Positions 21,421 to 31,676 of a DNA stretch of 37,428 nucleotides are shown here, one piece after another. The stretch is from Aureobasidium sp. EXF-3400 (lineage: Eukaryota; Ascomycota; Dothideomycetes; Dothideales; Saccotheciaceae), in contig SWBL01000422.1 in assembly GCA_024195585.1 (NCBI GenBank), positions 1 through 37,428 of the forward strand, written 5' to 3'. Under the pieces are notes generated by a model. It worked only from the letters and a program-made list of their open reading frames with translations. It searched no databases and was not told the origin of the DNA. Within the stretch, counting starts at the first letter, position 1, and each line of letters begins with the position of its first letter. The translations under genes and the position numbers were made by a program.

Positions 21421-22939
21421 TCAAGAGCCAGCTTCGGTGGAACTCCTCGCTGCGGGAAAGACCTCGAAGCCAGTGGCCAGTTTCTGACAATGAAGATCGA
21501 AAGACGAAGTACGGGAGACGAAACGTCAGGGCCAAGGGATACGGGAAGTCTGAGAGATACTACAACAAAGAACCCAAGGAGGATTCAGATCGGGACATAG
21601 AATGGGTGAGACCGCTTGGCACATACATGAAGTTTATCACAGGCGCCTCACCATTCCATTTTCGATCTAACAACAGCTGTCACAGTTCCACATCTCGCGC
21701 AGACCTCTCCCTATCTTCGTGTGTATCACAACATGTAATCGTCATCGAGATCCAGAATCACGTTGATCCTGTCGACGGGTCAATAGGATTCTCGCAAGCG
21801 ACAGACGGGCGACGGAGAGAGCGGCAAGTGGCAGACTGATTCTCTGAAAGCGTCGATGATGAGGTCTCCAAACATTAGGATTTAAAGACGATACCAACAG
21901 AGCCAACCAGAACATCGGCAGAGGAGACGAGCATTCGTGGTCGTGACGCGCCATGATGCTCAAGGTAGCGATAGCAGCGCTGCAGACGCATATCGGAAGC
22001 AAGTGCAGCGTCAAATGAATTGTTGTAATAGCCATCTCTACCTGGGGCAGAGGAACGAGTAAAGCCTGCTGGAACTCAAGGTCCTAGTGTGTGACTCTAG
22101 CAAAGGCAGGTGATGCAGAGAAGCGATGACGGAGGTGATCATGATGAGTGCGAGAGATGAAGCGTACAGTCGAGCGGGATTAGACCAGCAGCCCGCCCCT
22201 GATGGAATCGTGCTCCCCTGCCGCTGTGATGTGATGAGGCTTATCGGTGCATGGCTTCAGGAAACTGTTTTTGGAAGACGTGTTGCTGAGACATCAGGCC
22301 GCTTGTATGACAAAAGATCACAGTCGATGGACGGCTGCATGGGAGATGGATCAAGGATGTCGTCGCATGATAGACAACGCTGACAATTCGGCGAGATGGC
22401 GGCGATGTGGAAATGCGAAGAGTGCGACTTGGGCGTGGGTGTACAGCTCTCGAGCACGTTCTCTGCACCATCTGGGGTATATCCTTGCTCTTTCTGTACT
22501 ACGAGGTGCGTGTGGAGTTTGACGAACAACAAGACCGGAAGAGAACAAAAAGCCGCTCGCTCACAGCAACACCGGTGGGTAACGGCAGTGCACGGCTGCC
22601 AAGTGACTTCCCCGCACTTCTTTCTGCCCATCAAGGTGGATTTTTGCCTGGGTCTGTGCGCTTTGGGCTGTGTCGCTGTTGTCTGGCATTTTGCTTCCAC
22701 CGACATTATTGGCACGGCCTGATTATCACTTGCACTTTGATTCGCCCAGCGCCATGGGCTTCTTTCACCGCTCCACAGGGAAGACTAAGCTAAGGAAACA
22801 AGTAGAGAGAACATCGCAATGTTCTCCATCAGACTGTAATCGTTTCTATGGATCAATCAAACCCAGAGTGCTGTTCTCGCAAAGACACGTTACTTGTCGA
22901 CCTATGTATGCTGCTACTGCTGCTGCGCATCAACAGTGC
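21421..22939. other. Gene-poor stretch, about 1.5 kb
   Basis: Open frames occur on both strands but overlap one another and lack motifs. The minus-strand frame at 21742-22035 has a hydrophobic stretch (CSAAIATLSI, then MFWLALLVSSL) that could be a membrane segment, but no splice partner or homologous motif supports it. No RNA gene or repeat was seen. Confidence 0.35.
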
Positions 22940-23344
22940 TTATGGACTCTTCGGATTATTGGCTGGAGGCGCTCTACGAAGACTCAGTACTCTTTCTTCC
23001 ACTCGCTGAAGAGTCGTTGAAACCGCATCCGCCCAAGCAGTAGCACCACAGCTAAGCGATGTGATGTCGAGGCTGCAGAAGAACTTACCGCTGTAATCTA
23101 GGCGCAATAGGCAGTATCGCTAGGTAGCAGGCGTATCTGCCGGTGTCGAAGTAGACGCCGCTGCAGGTCGATTGACCTGCGCCGCATGAGAGTTCGGCTA
23201 AGGTGGTTGAGGTTGTCATATTGCCACTTGCACTATTACCCGTTGAGGTGGTACTTTGTGCGGCAGCAAAGGTTGCTGGAGTGTTCTCAACCGTCAAGGT
23301 GCAGCATGTTGAGGAAGTGAAAAATGAGTGACAGGGACAAGCTC
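22940..23344 (-). CDS. Possible Cys-rich, Ser/Thr-rich secreted or wall protein exon
   Basis: The exon 23089-23344 on the minus strand is preceded by a good acceptor (CTAACC..CATCACAG) and reads GACPCHSFFTSSTCCTLTVE, a Ser/Thr-rich spacer with alternating Ala, and SCGAGQSTCSGVYFDTGRYACYL. The spacing of Cys and the YACY ending recall CBM52-like Cys modules of fungal wall proteins, a weak resemblance. A donor GTAAGTTC follows at 23081-23088; a 37-bp intron to 23051 would add 37 codons ending at TAA 22940-22942, but that intron is shorter than usual. Upstream donors and acceptors exist (GTGAGT..GCATTAG; GTAAGCC..CATCACAG) and would leave a tiny exon. No start codon or signal peptide was found, so this may be a relic. 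Confidence 0.3.
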
Positions 23345-23690
23345 CTGTGATGATGTAAGGAGAGTAGGTTAGTTTGCATAGAGCAGCATGTGTAGGTAAA
23401 TCATGCTGGTCCAGGAAGCACCCTGGCTTCTTGTTTCTCAGATTTCCATGGAGAATATCCTGCAACGCCTTGTGGAAAGGTTGGCTTACTGATGAAGTGG
23501 AAAGACTAATGCAGAAAGTCTTAGTCACTTCTCCTTCTGTCTTACACTCACCTGGTGAATGTTGTTGTGATAGCAGCTCTTGTGTTTGTGCCTTCCGCGT
23601 TTGCGCGCCCTCCTTCCACGTCGAATTTCCACGTTTGCTTGACTCTCTCCTTGATTGCACGCGTCTTCTCCCTCTCAATCTCCTCTGGAA

Positions 23691-25532
23691 ATGACTACTT
23701 CGTGCTCATATGATATCAGATCCCTTTTCTCTCTACGCCCACAAGCAATTCTACCTCTTCACTACGCTGCTGAGGAGCTGAACATCTGGCAGTCAACTGC
23801 GCAACGCAACGCGCGTAGTCAAACACAACCCTTCCCTTTCGCTAACTACATCAATGGAATCGGCACTGTTACCACCAAATACTTCAACGTAATTCCTGCA
23901 GATATGTCATGGACCGCGCCTGCCGAAGTCTCTGGGAATGTCGCTGAGCTACAGTCTAAGCCAAGTTCAGTCGCAGAAGATAAGAGCTTGTCCACCAGCG
24001 CTCAAGATGTCACTCCTGACGAGCCCTCTGGTGAATCCACTGGAATTACTGTCGCCGCTACATCTCCTACAGCCAGTGACGTGCGCAAGTCCTCACTCGC
24101 CGATCTGACCAACGGTGATCGTGTTGCAATCAACGCTCATCTCGCTCAAGGTTTAGGCCCTCATAAGCTCCTCTCTCGCTTCGCTAGCCAGAAGTCCAAT
24201 GCTAAGCACACTCACACTGGATTCGTCCGCAGCGACCATGCTGCTCTCAACGATGCCTCTAAGCCCGATAGTATCGCTTCTATTGTCGACGACTCGATCT
24301 CAAAGAGCGCTGTGATCATTGAGACCGAAACTTTCCGGACCGCTCTCAGCCCTCAGACTGCTCCCGATATCCCTGCCTCGAACCTCATGACCGGCACTAC
24401 ACCTACTGAATCTATTGCAGACAGTGCCGAGTCTTTGACTCAGTCTCCTTACTTATCCCCTCGCCTTGTACGTAGTGCCGGTCCTCATGATAGATTGGAG
24501 GTGCTGGGTCAAGTTGTGCCTCTGCCACAGTCATCTGCTGCCGCCACCAAGTCGTTCACCTCTGACGAAGGTCCTGCAACTTCATCCGCCTCAACTACCG
24601 GAGTTGAGCCTGCTGTTACGCAAGATAGCCCACCTGAAACTCCCGTAACTGAAGATGGCGATGTTGCAGATGTTATGTCGATTGCTCATGAAGCTTTCAA
24701 GGCCAACCTTTCAAACTCGCTTCCCGACAAGGACAAGAATCCCATTCTCAATCCTGAAGCTATGGAATATCTTCCTCGATCGCGTTCCGTCTCGTCTGCA
24801 TCTATGGATAATAACGCCGTCATCGACTCGGAGTCTATCTGCATCAACGACTGCTGCCCTGTCCCAGGAGATTGGTGTGTTCCAAACATCGTCGGAACCT
24901 TCGCTAAAGGTCGAGTCTTCGAAGGTCCAATGCTCGGTGATATTCCCGAGAAAGTTCTGGTCTACTACTCAAATTTCTTTGCTACCGCATTCCGTAGTGA
25001 CTCTGACGAGAAGAAGAAAGAGCTTGATCGTGTCGTGAAAGACCCTTCTTTTGCTCTTTTTCACCTATGGGTCCATGGTAGGGATCTAGTCAAGCATATT
25101 GACGGCGCCGACCTTTACCACAAGGACATTGATTTGAAGACTCTTGTCCAGCTCTGGCGCTTTGCAGCACACATTCAAGCCCCTGTCTTTGCCAACATCA
25201 TTGCGGATGCCATCATGGCTAAGACTATCACTGCCAATGATATTTCCGACGCTGGTGACGAGATTGATACTATTTTGAAGGTTCTCAGTGTCAATCATAC
25301 CTTCCGTTTGATCATCTGTCATGCTGTAATTCTGAGCGGTGTCCAACTTGATCAAGATAACGGCGAGTCTTGGCCTCAATCTTTGCTCTGGTCGATCCTG
25401 GCCTGCTTGGATATGGGCAGATATACCTACTACACCATCCAAGAGGACTCAAAGATCGATCCCTGTATCTACCACTTGCACCCGTCCGGTAGTCACTGTA
25501 ACATAGCAGGGAGAAGTCTTGGTATGAAGTAG
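23691..25532 (+). CDS. BTB/POZ-like protein with a long disordered N-terminus
   Basis: Single exon of 613 residues from ATG 23691; Met72 (ATG 23904) is an alternative start. Residues 1-380 are Ser/Thr/Pro/Ala-rich and probably disordered (ATSPTASDVRKSSLADLTNG..). Residues 395-520 resemble the BTB fold of fungal proteins: VGTFAKGRVFEGP where the domain opens, then EKVLVYYSNFFATAFRSDSD, then FALFHLWVHGRDL, then KTLVQLWRFAAHIQAPVFAN. The last pattern is the usual helix pair after the BTB core in fungal YxxSxFF-type proteins. BTB domains mediate dimerisation and can act as Cul3 adaptors; the role here is unknown. The gene seems intact and is followed by the GTPase gene on the same strand. Confidence 0.68.
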   Translation: MTTSCSYDIRSLFSLRPQAILPLHYAAEELNIWQSTAQRNARSQTQPFPFANYINGIGTVTTKYFNVIPADMSWTAPAEVSGNVAELQSKPSSVAEDKSLSTSAQDVTPDEPSGESTGITVAATSPTASDVRKSSLADLTNGDRVAINAHLAQGLGPHKLLSRFASQKSNAKHTHTGFVRSDHAALNDASKPDSIASIVDDSISKSAVIIETETFRTALSPQTAPDIPASNLMTGTTPTESIADSAESLTQSPYLSPRLVRSAGPHDRLEVLGQVVPLPQSSAAATKSFTSDEGPATSSASTTGVEPAVTQDSPPETPVTEDGDVADVMSIAHEAFKANLSNSLPDKDKNPILNPEAMEYLPRSRSVSSASMDNNAVIDSESICINDCCPVPGDWCVPNIVGTFAKGRVFEGPMLGDIPEKVLVYYSNFFATAFRSDSDEKKKELDRVVKDPSFALFHLWVHGRDLVKHIDGADLYHKDIDLKTLVQLWRFAAHIQAPVFANIIADAIMAKTITANDISDAGDEIDTILKVLSVNHTFRLIICHAVILSGVQLDQDNGESWPQSLLWSILACLDMGRYTYYTIQEDSKIDPCIYHLHPSGSHCNIAGRSLGMK

Positions 25533-26176
25533 AGAATTTTGGTGTGGAGCGTGTCCGGTCGTCTAGATGACCAACATTTGAGATAAACAAGTGGCCATAC
25601 TGCGAAGATTCGAAGACAAGACTGCGTACTAGTGAATAGTTGCTTTCCTATAACTTTCTACGAAAAGCTTGTTGATTTGTCGTGCCTCTCAAAAATCTGT
25701 GTTCGCGTGTCTATAAGCTGACATTATTGAGGGATATGATAGACTTTGTTAACAGATGGTGGAACCTGTACTCCCACAGTGTCAGTGCAATCACAAGTTA
25801 GAGTCTTGTTCCGCCGATGGCAAGGGCGAAGCAGAGTACAACCATGGGTTTCCCCTAATCTATCCCACCTGAACAATGACAAGGGCGATAACTGCACAGT
25901 TTACTCGATCTGTACGAATCGTTCGATCAGAGCAGTGAAGATTGGCTTTGGTGCCGATGAGAGGAAAGAAGCTGGCACCGAGTTTGAGTTCTGCCACTGC
26001 TAATCAATTGGCCAAAGCGTGTCTAGCGGGATATATGATTGATTTGTGGAGGGAGTGAGCATGAAATTAGGCATGGAAACAGATGGATTGTGGAATAGAT
26101 CAGGAGAAACACTTCTCGAGGTTCGAGATAAATAGCGTACATACAAGTGAGTGATGGACCGTTCTCTAACAAGACC
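25533..26176. other. Intergenic stretch after the BTB-like gene
   Basis: About 640 bp without supported coding sequence; it should contain the 3' end of the BTB-like transcript. The open frame at 25746-26003 (+) has no motif. The tRNA-like relic begins at the right end. Confidence 0.4.
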
Positions 26177-26246
26177 GGTGATGGCCTAGCGGTTGGGACG
26201 CTGCATCAAGGAGTCTTGCGAACACAAGTCTTGAATCCCATCACCA
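26177..26246 (+). other. tRNA-like relic or SINE head
   Basis: An 8-bp terminal stem GGTGATGG (26177-26184) / CCATCACC (26238-26245) encloses an A-box-like TGGCCTAGCGG (26182-26192) and a B-box-like GTCTTGAATCC (26228-26238) at tRNA-like spacing. The anticodon and T stems do not pair well and position 8 does not fit, so it is not a working tRNA gene. It is best read as a decayed tRNA or the pol III promoter head of a short interspersed element. It lies about 135 bp before the GTPase start codon. Confidence 0.45.
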
Positions 26247-26381
26247 CTGGGTTACTCTTTTGGTCACTTGCTGAGACTTGGATCTCTTCCGTGATAAAGC
26301 CGTTGTCTTCCACGCATGTAGCCTCGATCTCGTCAACACAAACAGCAACACGATAAGTAGTTCATTGGTTCCTCGAACAAC

Positions 26382-29300
26382 ATGTTGAGCAACACGTCGA
26401 CAGGTACAAAGCCTTCACACTCTGCGTTACCTTCATTATCTCCAGTGTCTTCAACATCTTCCACAACCAGAGTCGCTACGATGTTCATGGAGAATGGTAC
26501 CTCTGATGCTTCACTCGCAGAAGCGCCAGAGTCTCTCAGAGAGCTGAGCATTGCTCCAAGCACGAGTGTGGATCACTTTGAATCCTATCCTGCTTCATCA
26601 AGAAAGATGCCTCCGATTTCCAGCAAGCCTGGACACGCTACAAGTCCAATGTCTTCACCAGCGAAGATCGCTGCCTTCCCTTTGACCCCAGTCTCGGCGA
26701 ATTTTCGCGGGATCGCGGCTCTTTTCAGTTCACGGCGCCATAGTTCTGCTCACAACACACCCATCGGCTATGCTCAGACTCCGGGACAACCCTTCATCAA
26801 GAACGAACCGATGCCAGCTTCACCCTATCATCTCCCGTACGCTTCAGTACCTCATATACAGGGCTCGCAGACTCCACAGGCTTCACCGAGACCAGAGGGT
26901 CTGTACTTCGCAACATCACACAGCTCAGTCCAATACAGCTCGATCAATGGCAACGGTCATCTGCGAACTGCCAACACGGACTCAGTAAGCTCATATTTCA
27001 TGTTTCCTTTTCCATGGGTGTCGCGTCTTGATTGAATATCTATCTTTTATCCTCAATCCCAGACGTCCAATGGTATCATCAAACTAACTGAGGATTAGGA
27101 AATCAAAGTTGAGAGCCCTTTACCACCACCTTTGCCCGCGCAACTCATCGAAGACCACCATATGGGCGTTACAGGCAGAATCTCATCCGCTGAGGATGTC
27201 GATCACAATGACGTTGATTTTCAATACGCCCCACCAAGCATTCATCTCCAGACTCTCGCCAAGGAAGTATCCACGAAGAAGCTCGAAGCTGGCATCAGAG
27301 TAGGCGTACAACTGCTTGCTCGACTTGCACAAGCGTTCGAGCGTGTCAGAGAGACGGACGATATCAGACATTGGTTACAGCAGATCGAACTGGTCAGACA
27401 AGAAGCCACCGACGCACGTACTGTCATTGGAGTTGTTGGAAACACCGGAGCTGGGAAGTCTTCTGTGATTCACGCCATCTTGGATGAGGAGCGGCTGGTA
27501 CCCACGAATTGCATGCGAGCTTGCACTGCGGTCGTCACCGAGATATCTTGGAACGCCAGCGATGACGAGAATGACAAGTATCGTGCCGAGATTGAGTTCA
27601 TAAAGCCTGCCGAATGGGAGACGGAGCTTCGTATTCTCTTCCAAGAAGTCATTGACGGTAGTGGCGGTATATCTAGGGAAGTCAGTAACCCTGATTCACA
27701 AGCTGGCATTGCTTATGCCAAGATACGCGCTGTCTATTGGTGCCTCACAAAAGACGATTTGATCAGGAGCTCGACAGAGGAGCTTATGACGGATCACACC
27801 GTCCGTGGTCTCCTTGGTACTACAGAGCATGTCAGGGACCGTCACTGTGACACATTCTACAAGACCGTGCAGCACTACGTTGACTCCAAGGAAAAGCTGG
27901 AGCTCACGAAGGAGTCGAAAAACGAAGAGGAAGACAACTCGAAGGGCACCGGCGACAAAAACAAGAAGAAGAAGAAGGAGACAAGGAAGCGGGAACAAGA
28001 GTTCTGGCCTTTGATCAAGGTAATTCGTTTGTACGTCAAGGCAGACGCTCTCTCCACTGGTGCCGTCTTGGTCGACCTTCCTGGTTCCGCAGACTCGAAC
28101 GCAGCTCGTGCTGCTGTAGCTGAGGAGTACACGAAGCAGTGTACAGGATTGTGGATCGTGTCACCAATCAATCGCGCTGTTGACGACAAGGCAGCCAAGC
28201 ATCTCCTTGGTTCTACCTTCAGACGACAGCTTAAGTACGATGGAACCTATTCTGCTGTGACCTTCATCTGCAGCAAGACTGGTGAATCATGCGCTTCCCA
28301 CCGAGACACGTGTGTTACTAACGCTTCGATAGATGACATCTCGAACACTGAGGCTACTGACAGTCTGAGCCTTGCGGACGAGATCGAAGAACTTGACGAT
28401 CAGCTTATATTAATCGAACACCAACGCAGAGAGACCGACAAAGAAGCTAGAAAGCTCGAAGATCAAAAGATGGCGCTCCGAAACACCATGGACAACTGCG
28501 ATGATGTGATCGAGGAATGGGAAGCTCTTGAAGAGAAGCTCATCGATGGTAAGACTGTCTACCCTCCAGTCGTGAAAACCAGGAAGCGCAAGCGCTCTCT
28601 ATCGAGCACCGGCAGCGGAGATGAGGACGAGGACAGGTACAGCGACGAGTCATCCAACAAGTCACAATCACCAGACCGTGGTCCATCTTTGACTGCCGAG
28701 GATATCGAGACAAAAATTCAAGAGTTGAAGGATCAGAAGAAGGAAGCTCGCCTTGGGCGTACCGAGATCGAAGCAGAAATCAAGGAACTAAAGACCAAGA
28801 TCAAGGACTTCAAAGCCGAGGTTCGGAGCATTGAAGACAACAGAAGCCGCATCTGCATCTCTGCACGCAATCAGTACTCTAAGTCAGCTATTCAAGTCGA
28901 CTTTGCGGCAGGCATCAAGGAGGTGACTCATCCTCTGTAAGATCATCCTTGTGAAATTGACTAATGTATCAAACAGCTGGATGAAGAAACGGCGGAAGAG
29001 GAGAACCCCGACTTTGATCCTGGAGAAGAACTTCGCGACTACGAGAAGGTCGCCAGAGACCTGCCTGTCTATTGCGTCTCCAGTCGAGCATATCAAAAGC
29101 TGTCTGGTAGGCTTGCGAAAGACAACGCCGTACGTAGCTTTACTGACGTCGAACAAACCGAGGTAGGATTTTCTTCCTACAAATGTTTCGCAGAGCTGAT
29201 CATTCTAGGTTCCTGCCCTTAGATTACACTGCAAAAAGCTCACGGAGAACGTTCGATCTATCAAATCTCGTCGTTTCCTAACCTTACTGGGTCAACTACG

Positions 29301-30560
29301 CACCTCACTGTCACTGTGGTCTTCCAATGACAGCTCCGGTGCGAAAGAGACGGACCAACAGAAAGATACTGAACAGAGATATCTTTTCCTTGAGCTAAAA
29401 GACCTCGAGAAGGTACGCAGATAGTCGATGTATTACGAATCAGACACTAACAGTGGTTAGGCTCTGGAGAAAGGTGTGAACGACACTGTGACAGAGATCA
29501 AGGAGACCATGAACGAAAACATTTTCGAGAACTACGAAACTGCTATCAACGCGGCTGCCAATGCTGCTCTGCTAACATCCGAAGGCTGGAGCGCACACCA
29601 GAGCCTAGGTGGTCTGTACTGGGCTACTTACAAGGCGGTTGTTCGCCGACGGGGCGTCTTCACAGGGAAGGGCGGTCTCTCCGACTTCAATGCGCAGCTG
29701 TAAGCTTAGCGCCTTCTCAAGTTGGACATACATTTATTGACACAGATAACAGTACTGAGCCAATCTACAAGCACCTTGCGAACGGCTGGGAACAGGCTTT
29801 CCAGCGTCGTCTCCCGCTCGTTCTGAGCGCATGCGCCAAAGGTTTCTCGAACACCATGCGCGCTTTCCACAAAGCCATCGAAGTCCACTCGTTCCCTCAC
29901 AGAGGCGATCCTCGCCTTGACCTGCTTGCACAACAGCTTACTAACTATGAGGCTGTATTCAACGACCTTGGCAGCAAGATGCTTGATCTGATCAACGAGC
30001 GTCAGCGCGACATCAACCGCGAGTTCACACCTAACATCTGCAATGCTATGCTCATCGTTTATAACCTCTGCATCGATGAGTCAGGTCCTGGACAGTACAA
30101 CAGAATGAAGAATCACATGGCTGACCATGTCACTGCCCAAAAGGATACCATCTTCCGAGATGCCACCCAGGTCGTTCGCACTATGATTATGGACCTGATC
30201 AAGGACGTCGAAGAACATATGGCTAATCATACTGACCAGCTCTTCGCTGGCATGCGCAGAGATTACCTCCAGGTTTTGGATAATATCTGCGTTGAAGGTA
30301 TCAGAATGCCCAAATGGGAGCGCAGCTTGAGAGGCACGATCGAGGATATCATTCGGCAGAGCGAGGAAAACTTTGAGGCCATCCTCGAAGGAAGAGAGAT
30401 TGTCGTTCTAGAGGACAAGGTATCCGCAGGAGCTTTGGAAGTCGGAGATATCGGCACAGACGACGAGGACGCCGACCAAAAGAAGAAAATGGAGATCGAG
30501 GAAGACTTCAGCCGTGGAATTTCTGGAGAAGACTTGCACATGGATGACGCACATGCTTGA
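26382..30560 (+). CDS. Dynamin-like large GTPase, nuclear SLIP-GC-like
   Basis: join(26382..26984, 27099..28922, 28977..29162, 29209..29412, 29461..29699, 29753..30560) gives 1287 residues; all five introns preserve frame and have GT..AG ends. Residues 1-200 are Ser/Pro-rich. The GTPase domain has the P-loop GNTGAGKSS at 315-323, a G2-type Thr in ACTAVVTE, and the G3 motif DLPG at 527-530. The G4 position reads CSKTG instead of [NT]KxD. A Lys-rich insert (KNKKKKKETRKRE) precedes G3. Two coiled-coil segments (about 620-680 and 735-785) flank a likely nuclear signal KTRKRKRS. A helical stalk-like half follows, with an acidic end. The layout resembles the dynamin-superfamily nuclear GTPase SLIP-GC and its fungal relatives, whose function is poorly known. 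The gene seems intact. A role in defence or genome stability is conjecture. Confidence 0.85.
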
Positions 30561-30710
30561 GAGGAGGAGATCAACAACTACTATAGTAGCACATTCTTGC
30601 ACGAAGGGGGCGTACAAAGAATGATTCCTTAGTAGCAAATTAGCTATAAATACATCGCGACCGTATGCACAGAAACGATCCGAATGCTCAAGAAAATTAT
30701 AATCTCAACG
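30561..30710. terminator. 3' flank of the GTPase gene
   Basis: AT-rich sequence after the TGA at 30558-30560, including AATTAGCTATAAATAC (about 30638-30653). It plausibly carries the polyadenylation region; no canonical AATAAA was seen. Confidence 0.3.
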
Positions 30711-30778
30711 CCACGTACAGCATCGCGTACAGCACCGCGTACAGCACCGCGTACAGCACCGCTTACAGCACCGCGTAG
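30711..30778. repeat. 12-bp minisatellite, about five copies
   Basis: Tandem copies of GCGTACAGCACC run from about 30713 to 30777. Two interior copies are perfect; variants carry CATC for CACC, GCTT for GCGT, and TAGAG at the end. It is non-coding and lies about 150 bp after the stop codon of the GTPase gene. Copy number is likely to vary between strains. Confidence 0.9.
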
Positions 30779-31545
30779 AGGTAATCTTCAACGCTAGCCT
30801 TGGAGTTGATAAGGGGGTTAGTAATTGTCGAGAGGAGCACGACGGCAGGTAGAAAAAGAAGAAGAAGAAACAGAAGGATACTAAGGCCTTCCGTCACCTC
30901 GCACAAGGCTTCAGAGATAGCTGTAATTTTTTGCTGGCTGGAGTCATATAGGCGACGCGTACCCTGGTATATTTTCAGCATCCTCAGGGAGATTGGATAC
31001 ATTCGCTTCAGATTGGTTTTTCACGTCCTCTCTCCTTCGATTTCTGTTAATCTGACCTGCGCTGGTTACAATGTACAACTCTGACTAGCTCGATGCAGGC
31101 GCGCGTGTTTCACTCTTTGGAGCAAGAGTGACTGTTGGGTTTATGGTGCTGAATGTCACAGTATTATAAGCATGGTAATTTTCCTCGAATTATAGTAGGG
31201 ATCGTCGGTGCAGAGCCGAGCCGCCCATTGCCCGAGAATATTCCGGCTTGCATTGCCGCCAACTTTACAAAGTGTCTGTAGTTTGATTAGCTGTTCCTGT
31301 GCTACATCAAAAACAAACAAGGACAATAGATCCAACGCAACTCGATTTCGTCAAAATAGCGGCCTCTACCACTTCGTGTCCTCGACATCAGATCTGCATT
31401 CTACTTCTTAAACTCCCATCTAAGTCCTCGACCTTACGCTCCTCACCAACGAACAGGGACTACAAAACACGAATGCGGGAGGGCGTGAGACCAAACAACC
31501 TTGCGGAAGTGGAATGAACGAGGACAGAATCTCTTCTTGAATCTT
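30779..31545. other. Stretch without a supported gene
   Basis: Open frames (30800-31084 +, 31208-31411 +, 31299-31517 +) lack motifs. A purine-rich run (GAAAAAGAAGAAGAAGAAAC) occurs near 30850-30870. The right end leads into the 5' region of the charged protein gene, where an upstream exon could lie. Confidence 0.35.
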
Positions 31546-31676
31546 TTGGCGAATAAGAATGCTCCAGATTTTTATGTCGAAGTCGAAAATATACGACCAT
31601 TAGTCGAATATCCAGTAGCGAGGAGAAGCGAAAGCGAGCCAGATCTCAAGAGCAACACGCAATTCGTGAGCGCAAA

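Noticed and set aside
22126..22793. Several overlapping frames of 75-150 codons suggesting a gene
   Set aside because: They occupy most frames at once, lack motifs, and no splice pattern joins them; this is expected of stop-poor GC-rich DNA.
26177..26246. Functional tRNA gene
   Set aside because: The anticodon stem and T stem do not pair and position 8 is wrong, so it is reported only as a relic.
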